In this document: positions 5,041 through 10,691 of the stretch, piece by piece
Layout: every line of letters begins with the position of its first letter
Position numbering within the stretch: the stretch's first letter is position 1
Assembly: GCA_900770895.1 (NCBI GenBank)
Contig: CAAGMF010000011.1
Span: forward strand, 1 to 10,691
Reading direction: 5' to 3'
Length of the DNA: 10,691 nt
Origin: an uncultured Mitsuokella sp.
GTDB taxonomy: Bacteria; Bacillota; Negativicutes; Selenomonadales; Selenomonadaceae
Made by a program: the position numbers and the translations under genes
The notes under the pieces: model-generated
What the model saw: the letters and a program-made list of their open reading frames with translations, nothing else
What the model was told of the DNA's origin: nothing
Database searches by the model: none

Positions 5041-5802
5041 TTGCACAAAAAAAATTCTGTGACCAGCGCCGTCAAAAAGCCGCGCTCCATGCTGGGCGTG
5101 AAACTGGCTGCCGCTGCCGCCATAGTTTTGCTGTTCGTCATCATACACCTGGCCAATCCGGCCTTCCTGCCGCACCTCATCGGCCTGATGAGCCGCGGGG
5201 ATGTAAAGGAAACGGCCGAGTACATCGCGTCGTTCGGTCCCTGGGCCATACTGTTCTCGGTATTGCTTACGGTATTCGTCAATACGCTGGGGTTCCCGCC
5301 GGCCATCATATTCTCGACGGCCAATACCCTGATATTCGGCATATTCTGGGGCATCTTCCTGTCCTGCGTGGCTGAGACCATCGGTGTGACCATCAGCTTC
5401 CTCTTGCTGCGCTTCTTTTTCCGCGATGTTGCCGAAGGCGTCATCGCGAAGCACAAGACGCTGGCCAACATCGACAAGTACAGCGGCAAGCGCGGCTTCG
5501 TCGTCATGCTCATCGCCCGCATGGTCCCCTATTTCCCGTCGATATTGCTGAATGCGCTCGGCGCCCTGTCGGCCATGAGCATGAAGGACTACGTCATATC
5601 GTCCTTCATCGGCAAATTCCCCTCGACCGGCATCGAGGCCATCATCGGTCACGATACGATCACCCGTCAGGAGGATCCGACCCGCCTCATCGTCGTCATC
5701 GTGCTGGCCATCCTGCTCATCGTCGGGGCCTGGCCCTACGAGCGGCAGGCCATGAAGCAGGAGGCTGCCGACGCTACCGCCCCCGCTCCGAAGGAAAACT
5801 GA
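5041..5802 (+). CDS. TVP38/VTT (SNARE-associated, DedA-related) family membrane protein
   Basis: Polytopic inner-membrane protein of the TVP38/TMEM64 group. Bacterial VTT proteins are thought to handle lipid carriers or membrane lipids, but this member's substrate is unknown. From the TTG start the product is 253 residues. A first membrane segment is near residues 20-38. The VTT core follows, with the re-entrant-type stretch VNTLGFPPAIIFSTANTLIF and the AETIGVTISFLLLRF helix. Then come the conserved GFVVMLIARMVPYFPSILLN block and a glycine-rich turn (LGALSAMSMKDYV). A final membrane helix near the C-terminus ends in a polar tail (EAADATAPAPKEN). An in-frame ATG 15 nt upstream (5026) is the alternative start but lacks a ribosome site. 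It is monocistronic: divergent from the carbonic anhydrase gene and convergent with pilC, ending at a shared terminator. Confidence 0.88.
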   Translation: MHKKNSVTSAVKKPRSMLGVKLAAAAAIVLLFVIIHLANPAFLPHLIGLMSRGDVKETAEYIASFGPWAILFSVLLTVFVNTLGFPPAIIFSTANTLIFGIFWGIFLSCVAETIGVTISFLLLRFFFRDVAEGVIAKHKTLANIDKYSGKRGFVVMLIARMVPYFPSILLNALGALSAMSMKDYVISSFIGKFPSTGIEAIIGHDTITRQEDPTRLIVVIVLAILLIVGAWPYERQAMKQEAADATAPAPKEN

Positions 5803-5808
5803 AAAGCA

Positions 5809-5849
5809 GCGCCCCGCTGGGCTTGATACGTCCAGCGGGGCGCCTTTTT
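5809..5849. terminator. Bidirectional terminator between the VTT gene and the pil operon
   Basis: A 12-bp perfect stem, GCGCCCCGCTGG (5809-5820) with CCAGCGGGGCGC (5832-5843), has an 11-nt loop and is followed by CTTTTT on the plus strand. On the minus strand the same hairpin is followed by TGCTTTTC. The pilC stop codon (5850-5848) overlaps the plus-strand T-tract, so the two genes end practically on the hairpin. Confidence 0.93.
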
Positions 5850-7131
5850 AATAGGTCACGGAGTCCATGAGGCTCAGCAGCGGCAGCAATACGGCCATGA
5901 CGAAAAAGGCGACCAGGCTGCCCAGCACGATGATGCATACGGGCTCAGCCAGCGCCTGTATGCGGTCGGCATAGCGCTCCGTACGGGCCTCGCATATATC
6001 AGCTGCCTGCCGCAGCATCTGCTCCATATTGCCCGACTCGAGGCCGGAGGTCACGAGCTCCAGCAGCAGTGGCGGGAACAATCCCGAGCGGGCCAGCAGG
6101 CGCCCCAGCGGCTGACCGGCTGCCATTTTCCCGGCTACCTCCTTCAGGCAGGCCTGGAGACAGCGGTTCGCTGGCAGATCCGGCACGAGCTTCATTGCCT
6201 GGTCGAGAGGCATGCCGTTGCCGATCAATAGCTCGACGGTACGCAGTACGAGTCCCCATTCCCCGTAAAGGCGCATACTGCCTAGGACGGGCAGATGCAG
6301 CAGCAGTCCGTCCAGACGCCGGCGCCCCTGCCTCGTCGCATAGATGCCGACGCCTGCCGCTGCTGCCAGCGCTAATCCGAGCAACACTTTGCCGCCATGC
6401 TGCTCCAACAGGTCCGAGAGCCCCAGCAGAATCCGGGTAGGCAGCGGCAACGCCGCCTGCAGGCTGCTCAGCATGCTGGCGACGGCCGGCAATATGAATA
6501 CTGTCATAAACGACATGGCCAGCAGCACGGCCGTCCCCAATATTGCCGGATAGATGAGGCTCGTCTTCAATCGCTCGCGAGCGGCGATGCCCTTCTCGAG
6601 GTAGGTGGCCAGCGACAGCAGCACGCTCTCGAGCGTACCGCCCTCCTCGCCGGAGTGCACGAGCATCACTACATTGTTCGGGAAAACATCCGGATGGGCT
6701 GCCAACGCCTGCGCCAGCGTACTGCCCTGCTGGACGCGCGCCGCCAGATCCTCCAGCAGGCTGCGCCGGGCGCCACGCTCCCCGGTCCGGGCCAGGACCT
6801 GCAGCGCTTCATGGACGGGCCGTCCTGCCTGCAGCAATACCCCGAGCTGGCGGAAAAGCAGCCCGCACCAGACCGGCGATAGGCCGCTGCTGCGCCAGCT
6901 CATGTGGAACGAGGTCCTGCGCACGCCTTCCTGACGTGCCTCGCGCTGCGGCTGCCTTCTCAGCCCCAGCGCGGCCCCGCCACCGGGATACCCATCTGCC
7001 AGCGGCTCTAGCTTCACCGGTATGGTCCCCATGTCGTATACCTGACGAGCAGCCGACCGCTCATCAGCAGCCTCGATCTCGCCGCTGAACTGCTCCTGAT
7101 GCCGGTTCAGCGCTACATAGCGGAATCTCAT
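5848..7131 (-). CDS. pilC: PilC/GspF-type inner-membrane platform protein
   Basis: Integral membrane platform of a type IV pilus or type II secretion/competence machine; it couples the cytoplasmic ATPases to pilin movement. The 427-residue protein has two T2SSF domains (about 88-211 and 290-412). Membrane helices lie near 196-218, 249-264 and 397-419. Typical repeats include FRQLGVLLQAGRPVHEAL (93-110) and SGEEGGTLESVL (160-171), mirrored by ELLIGNGMPLDQAM and SGLESGNMEQML. The N-terminal domain opens with the common F-x-Y-x-A pattern and contains a poorly conserved, Gly/Arg-rich linker (45-80). Its ATG overlaps the pilT stop as ATGA, with AGGAGGT 8 nt upstream, so translation is coupled. It is the last gene of the operon. 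Confidence 0.94.
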   Translation of the reverse strand: MRFRYVALNRHQEQFSGEIEAADERSAARQVYDMGTIPVKLEPLADGYPGGGAALGLRRQPQREARQEGVRRTSFHMSWRSSGLSPVWCGLLFRQLGVLLQAGRPVHEALQVLARTGERGARRSLLEDLAARVQQGSTLAQALAAHPDVFPNNVVMLVHSGEEGGTLESVLLSLATYLEKGIAARERLKTSLIYPAILGTAVLLAMSFMTVFILPAVASMLSSLQAALPLPTRILLGLSDLLEQHGGKVLLGLALAAAAGVGIYATRQGRRRLDGLLLHLPVLGSMRLYGEWGLVLRTVELLIGNGMPLDQAMKLVPDLPANRCLQACLKEVAGKMAAGQPLGRLLARSGLFPPLLLELVTSGLESGNMEQMLRQAADICEARTERYADRIQALAEPVCIIVLGSLVAFFVMAVLLPLLSLMDSVTY

Positions 7132-8189
7132 AGGCCGGCACCTCCTGTCCCGGCCTCTGCCGCTGCCCGGCAGCGCTGCCGCACTTCGCTCGTGATGCGA
7201 TGCTGCGCATAGAGCTCATCCGCCGCCACGGCGAATGTCCGCATTCCCTCGCGCTGATGGCTCAGCATGACCGATGGCAGCTGGGTGTATTTCCCCTGAC
7301 GCAGCAGGCCGCGCACGGCGGCGAGCGGCAGCAACACCTCGGTGATCGCCGTCCGGCCGCCAGCGGCAGCCGGTATCAGGCGCTGGGCGTAGATGCCGGC
7401 GAGCACATCCGCCAGTCCTGACCGCACGATATCGCGCTCGGCCAGCGGGAAGAAGCCCTCTACGCGCAAGGGAGCCTCAGCCGCCGAGCTGGCATGCAGC
7501 GTACCGAATACCAATATGCCGGCCTCAGCGGCCATCATCGCCGTCTCCATCGTATCGCGATCGCGGATCTCCCCGACGAGCACGACATCGGGCGCCTCAC
7601 GCAGCGCACTACGCAATCCCTGCGCGAAGGACAGGAAATCGCGCCCGAGCTCGCGCTGGCTGATGAAGCAGCGATCCGGCTCATAGATATACTCGAGCGG
7701 ATCCTCGAGCGTGATGATGTGCAGGGAACGCGTATGATTCATCGCATTGAGCAGCGCGGCCAGCGACGTCGTCTTGCCGCTGCCGGTCCGGCCGGTCACG
7801 AGGGCCAGTCCCTGCCTGGCCTGCACCAGCCGCTGCAGCGCCGCCGGTGCACCGATCTCCTCCAGAGTGGGAATCTGCTCCGGCAGCAGGCGCAGGGCCA
7901 GCGCGATATGTCCCTGCTGGACATAGGCATTGCCGCGGAACCGGCGCCCCTGACGCTCCCACGAGAAATCCAGCTCCCGGCTCGTACGGAATTCTGCCTG
8001 CCGGTCCGCCGTCAGCATGATGTCCAGAGCCCGCTGCATCCAGTCATCGTCTGGCCGCAGGTCCGCCAGCGGCTGCAGCTGCCCATCCACGCGCAGCCAC
8101 ACCGCCTGTCCGGCCGTCATATGGATATCCGAGGCCTCCCGGGCGATTGCAGCCTGTACCGCCTCATCCAGTTCTCCGCCCTCAGCCAT
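7128..8189 (-). CDS. pilT: PilT-type pilus retraction ATPase
   Basis: Hexameric cytoplasmic ATPase expected to power pilus disassembly (retraction). The 353 residues contain the PilT N-terminal domain with ASDIHMTAG (19-27), Walker A GRTGSGKTT (133-141), the Asp box around LEDPLEY (161-167), Walker B VVLVGEIRD (202-210; E207), and a His box TLHASS (230-235). The PilT signature AIRNLIREGK appears as AVRGLLRQGK (291-300). That signature and the lack of zinc cysteines separate it from PilB. The His box is unusual: the common ETGHLVFGTLHT reads EAGILVFGTLHA. It overlaps pilB by 8 bp (ATGGCTGA) and has AGGAGGG 6 nt before the ATG, inside pilB. Confidence 0.94.
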   Translation of the reverse strand: MAEGGELDEAVQAAIAREASDIHMTAGQAVWLRVDGQLQPLADLRPDDDWMQRALDIMLTADRQAEFRTSRELDFSWERQGRRFRGNAYVQQGHIALALRLLPEQIPTLEEIGAPAALQRLVQARQGLALVTGRTGSGKTTSLAALLNAMNHTRSLHIITLEDPLEYIYEPDRCFISQRELGRDFLSFAQGLRSALREAPDVVLVGEIRDRDTMETAMMAAEAGILVFGTLHASSAAEAPLRVEGFFPLAERDIVRSGLADVLAGIYAQRLIPAAAGGRTAITEVLLPLAAVRGLLRQGKYTQLPSVMLSHQREGMRTFAVAADELYAQHRITSEVRQRCRAAAEAGTGGAGL

Positions 8190-9435
8190 AAATCACCCTC
8201 CTGACCTCAGCCTGCGTCGTGAGTCCGGCGACCGCCCGCGCGATGCCATCCTGCTCCAGCGTGACCATGCCCTGCCGCTGAGCCAGCTCCTTCAGCTCGT
8301 GGCGGCTGAGCCCATTCATGATTCCCTGCCGCACCTCGGGCGTGACGAACAGGATTTCCTGTATGGCCAGCCGTCCCCGATAGCCGGTGCCATGACACTG
8401 CTCACAGCCCCGTGCCCGCCAGAGATGCATACCGGGACGGAATGATTTCCCCAGCATGAGCGCGTCCTCTGAGCCTGCCTCTACCTCGTACTCCTCCGCG
8501 CAATGGCGGCAGACGCGGCGCAGCAGCCGCTGGGCCACGACACCGTTCAGCGTGGCCGCCAGCATATAGGGCGGTATGCCCATGTCCTGCAGGCGGAACA
8601 CTGCCTCGGCCGCGTCATCGGTATGCAGCGTCGTCATCGCCGCATGGCCGGTCAGCGCGATGCGTATGACCATCTCTGCCGTCTCGAGGTCCCGGACCTC
8701 CGAAGCCAGTACGATGGAGGCATCCTGACGCAGAGCCGCCCGCAGGCCGACGGCATACGTCAGGCCGACCTTCGGATTGATCTGCACCTGGGTCACGCCA
8801 TGGATATGGCGCTCGACCGGGTCCTCGAGCGTCACGATATTCGTATCCGGCCGCGCGAGCTCCTCCAGGGCTGCATACAGCACGGTGCTCTTTCCGGAAT
8901 TCATGGGTCCAACTACGGCGACCATCCCGGCCGGCTTATGGATCAACTGACGCAGCCGTGCCAGCCCCTCCGTGCTCAGGCCGAGCTCGTCGAGCGACAG
9001 CATCCGGCTGCCATCCGCCATGATGCGCAGCACGAGCGTCTCCCCGAGTGTCGACGGCAGCACCGAGACACGGATATCCATTTTTGTCTGTCCGACATTG
9101 AAACGAATATGGCCGTCCTGCGGCAGCAGCCGGCTGGCGCTATCGAGGCCGGCCATGACCTTGATGCGGGCCGCGAGCACCGGCGCGAGGTCGCGCGGCA
9201 GATGACCCGCGACCTGCAGCAGCCCATCCTGACGATAGCGCACGCGCAGGCAGTCGTCGAGCGGCTCGATATGGATATCGCTGGCCTGACGGCGCAGCGC
9301 CTCCTTTATGATGGCATCGACGATCTGCGCCATCGGCCCCGCAGTCGAGCTCCAGCTCAGCGGCGCGCTGTCATGCCGCGATTCATAGGCCGCCTGATCG
9401 AGCAGTATTCGGAATCCCGCTTCATCCTCCAGCAT
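8182..9435 (-). CDS. pilB: PilB/GspE-type assembly ATPase, short N-terminus
   Basis: Cytoplasmic ATPase expected to power pilin polymerisation. Numbered from the TTG at 9441, it has ASDIHIEP (53-60), Walker A GPMNSGKS (178-185), EDPVE (206-210), Walker B SIVLASEVRD (242-251; E248), His box TLHTDDA (271-277) and zinc cysteines C311, C314, C346 and C349. It carries only about 35 residues before the core, so the MshEN/T2SSE N-terminal domain of full-size PilB is absent, as in ComGA. Some usually invariant residues differ: Walker A normally reads GPTGSGKT/S, and the acidic DPDI before Walker B reads DASI. I prefer ATG 9435 because AGGAAG lies 7 nt upstream; TTG 9441 is possible but has too little spacing. 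An in-frame TGA just upstream rules out a longer protein. It begins about 29 nt after the ADP-ribosylglycohydrolase stop and overlaps pilT. Confidence 0.92.
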   Translation of the reverse strand: MLEDEAGFRILLDQAAYESRHDSAPLSWSSTAGPMAQIVDAIIKEALRRQASDIHIEPLDDCLRVRYRQDGLLQVAGHLPRDLAPVLAARIKVMAGLDSASRLLPQDGHIRFNVGQTKMDIRVSVLPSTLGETLVLRIMADGSRMLSLDELGLSTEGLARLRQLIHKPAGMVAVVGPMNSGKSTVLYAALEELARPDTNIVTLEDPVERHIHGVTQVQINPKVGLTYAVGLRAALRQDASIVLASEVRDLETAEMVIRIALTGHAAMTTLHTDDAAEAVFRLQDMGIPPYMLAATLNGVVAQRLLRRVCRHCAEEYEVEAGSEDALMLGKSFRPGMHLWRARGCEQCHGTGYRGRLAIQEILFVTPEVRQGIMNGLSRHELKELAQRQGMVTLEQDGIARAVAGLTTQAEVRRVIYG

Positions 9436-9464
9436 CAGCAATCTTCCTCATCGTCAAAACATTT

Positions 9465-10361
9465 TCACCGTGCTGCACACCAATCCGCCAGAGCATCGAG
9501 CCGGCTCCTGATATCCTCCGGCATTGCCTCCAGCCACTCCTGTGGTATAGAGGAATATCCATAGCGCGCTCCGGCCATGCCGCCCGTGACTGCACCGATC
9601 GTATCGGCATCACCGCCGCGGTTCACTGCGTCGATGACAGCCGCGCGGAAGCTGTCCGTCTTGCGCAGGGACTTCATGGCGCAGAGCATCGTTTCCATGA
9701 CCTTGCCCTTCGGGACTTCCTCGATGTCGCGGCAGATATCGAGGATGCTGTCACTGTGTTTCAAGGCTTCCTCCTCGTCGCCAGTCACCAGTGCATGCAC
9801 CATATAGACGTATTCGACGCAGAGGCGCGTCGACATCGAGTCATGATGCGTCATCGTCGCGATCTGCTCCGTATAGTCGACCATATCATCGAGATCATCA
9901 TAGGCCAGAGCGGTCGGAATCGTGCGCATGAGCGCGCCGTTGCCCATGCTCTGGTGGCCATTCTCGTGCGCCACCTGCAGGCCGGCCTCGTCCCAGGCCT
10001 CTTCCGGCTGGCCCTTATAGATGGTGTGCATGAGATACCGGGCCGTAGCTATAGCGTGCGATGAGGTCATGCCGATATTCGGCGGACCGCTCTCCACCCA
10101 TTCGATGAATCGCTTGCCGACCTCGGGTACCGGGTTCTCCGGATCGGCCATGATTCCCTCGCCGACGCAGAGCATCATCGCCGTATCATCCGTCGGCTCG
10201 CCCGCATCTCGCTCGAACCAGCCGCCCGGCAGCATCGTATCGAGCTGTCCGAATTTCTCCACCAGCTCATCCCTGTCCATCATTTCTGCCGGAGCACCCA
10301 GCGCATCGCCTACCGCTACGCCGTACAGCGCTCCCTTCACTTTATCCTTGTCTTTCACCAT
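9465..10361 (-). CDS. ADP-ribosylglycohydrolase (DraG-type)
   Basis: Soluble metal-dependent hydrolase of the PF03747 family, which removes ADP-ribose from protein arginine or from small ADP-ribosylated molecules. From ATG 10361 the product is 298 residues, the normal size. The catalytic pattern is complete: GALYGVAVGDALGAP (10-24), EPTDDTAMM with the metal-binding T57-D-D-T60, GNGALMR (140-146), the helix with THHDSMS, and RGGDADTIGAVTGGMAG (248-264) with D251, D253 and T254. The protein ends with the usual P-x2-W plus hydrophobic tail. TTG at 10370 is an alternative start, but GGAAGG is 10 nt before the ATG and only 2 nt before the TTG. No nitrogenase genes or DraT partner are in view, so the nitrogenase role of true DraG should not be assumed. 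The gene lies about 29 nt upstream of pilB on the same strand, suggesting cotranscription. Confidence 0.93.
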   Translation of the reverse strand: MVKDKDKVKGALYGVAVGDALGAPAEMMDRDELVEKFGQLDTMLPGGWFERDAGEPTDDTAMMLCVGEGIMADPENPVPEVGKRFIEWVESGPPNIGMTSSHAIATARYLMHTIYKGQPEEAWDEAGLQVAHENGHQSMGNGALMRTIPTALAYDDLDDMVDYTEQIATMTHHDSMSTRLCVEYVYMVHALVTGDEEEALKHSDSILDICRDIEEVPKGKVMETMLCAMKSLRKTDSFRAAVIDAVNRGGDADTIGAVTGGMAGARYGYSSIPQEWLEAMPEDIRSRLDALADWCAAR

Positions 10362-10370
10362 ACATACCAA

Positions 10371-10481
10371 ACCTTCCCATACGACTTATACCATCATCTG
10401 CAAAAGCAATCTTCCCATCGTTCACATTCTCTTCATTGCGGAATGTTTGATCCGATGCTAGGGGGGCTAAGTCTCACCTTA
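10371..10481. other. Intergenic stretch before the glycohydrolase operon
   Basis: Apart from the -10 box at 10385-10393, it holds a 6-bp inverted repeat ACATTC/GAATGT (10424-10429 and 10441-10446) with no T-run. No RNA gene or terminator is recognisable. Confidence 0.4.
10385..10393 (-). promoter_or_regulatory. Extended -10 promoter for the glycohydrolase/pil operon
   Basis: On the minus strand TGGTATAAG is a near-consensus -10 with the TGn extension, about 24 nt upstream of the ATG at 10361. No good -35 is visible at 16-18 nt. It is the only promoter-like signal I find before the operon; none stands out in the short gap before pilB. Confidence 0.5.
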
Positions 10482-10691
10482 TCAGGAATGCTTGCCCGCA
10501 CCTTTCTTCTTTACCTCCAGACCCAGCTCCCGGCGTCGCTGCGCGAGGCGTGCCTGTCGCTCGCGCCAGTTGCAGTAGCCGAAGTAGCACATCGCCAGGG
10601 CACAGGCCAGCTGCAGCACCCCCAGAGCCGTAGCCGCATCATAAACGCTCTCCAGTCCAAGCGAGACGCCCAGCAAAGCGGTCAATAAAGA
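10482..10691 (-). CDS. C-terminal part of an unidentified membrane protein, 5' end beyond window
   Basis: The minus-strand frame is open from the right edge to a TGA at 10484-10482. A TTG at 10685 could start a 67-residue peptide, but no ribosome site can be assessed before the edge, so it may be the tail of a longer protein. Visible are one hydrophobic segment (LGVLQLACALAMCYFGYC), then a strongly basic run (RERQARLAQRRREL) and a lysine-rich end. This is a membrane-anchor-plus-positive-tail layout, with the tail predicted to be cytoplasmic. I do not recognise the family. It is preferred over the plus-strand frame at 10443-10688, which has no ribosome site and an unnatural composition. About 120 bp separate it from the glycohydrolase start, with no clear terminator. 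Confidence 0.5.
   Translation of the reverse strand, partial: SLLTALLGVSLGLESVYDAATALGVLQLACALAMCYFGYCNWRERQARLAQRRRELGLEVKKKGAGKHS

Noticed and set aside
8503..9564. Plus-strand open frame of 353 codons opposite pilB
   Set aside because: Antisense to a gene with clear ATPase motifs. The His/Gln/Arg-rich composition is typical of a shadow frame in GC-rich DNA.
10443..10688. Plus-strand open frame of 81 codons at the right edge
   Set aside because: No ribosome site before the ATG and no convincing protein features; the opposite strand gives a natural membrane segment with a basic tail.

Overview
The window looks like chromosomal DNA from a GC-rich member of the Negativicutes (Selenomonas/Mitsuokella-like, the diderm Firmicutes). 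That placement is inference. It rests on overall gene character, strong Gram-positive-style ribosome binding sites beside type IV pilus genes, a PduO-type cobalamin adenosyltransferase, and a 'CCACCGC...GCGGT-CCCC...GGGG' extragenic repeat of a kind I associate with that group. No rRNA, tRNA, CRISPR array, transposase or phage gene was seen.

Left part (1-2250). A minus-strand polyprenyl-phosphate sugar-1-phosphate transferase (the initiating enzyme for exopolysaccharide or capsule) runs off the left edge. Upstream of it is about 500 bp of non-coding DNA. This holds three degenerate copies of a roughly 97-100 bp repeat, then an operator-like cluster of TTACACT/AGTGTAA sites and a TATAAT box in front of a plus-strand XRE-family regulator. 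A long symmetric terminator separates the regulator from the next, convergent gene.

Middle part (2339-5850). Four minus-strand genes follow. The first is an exported protein with a RelA/SpoT-type nucleotidyl/pyrophosphotransferase domain, the most unusual gene here. The others are a PduO-type ATP:cob(I)alamin adenosyltransferase, nucleoside diphosphate kinase, and a gamma-class carbonic anhydrase-like hexapeptide protein with a clear sigma-70 promoter. Divergent from the last is a TVP38/VTT-family membrane protein, best started at a TTG codon.

Right part (5848-10691). A tight minus-strand operon encodes an ADP-ribosylglycohydrolase (DraG-type), then PilB/GspE-, PilT- and PilC-like proteins with 8 bp and 4 bp overlaps between the pil genes. 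It ends in a bidirectional terminator shared with the VTT gene. PilB and PilT would power assembly and retraction of a type IV pilus or competence pseudopilus through the PilC platform; no pilin gene lies in the window. Upstream is the 3' end of an unidentified small or partial membrane protein that leaves the right edge.

The best candidates for something new are the secreted RelA/SpoT-fold protein, the pairing of a DraG-type hydrolase with a pilus motor operon, and the repeat/operator region before the XRE gene.
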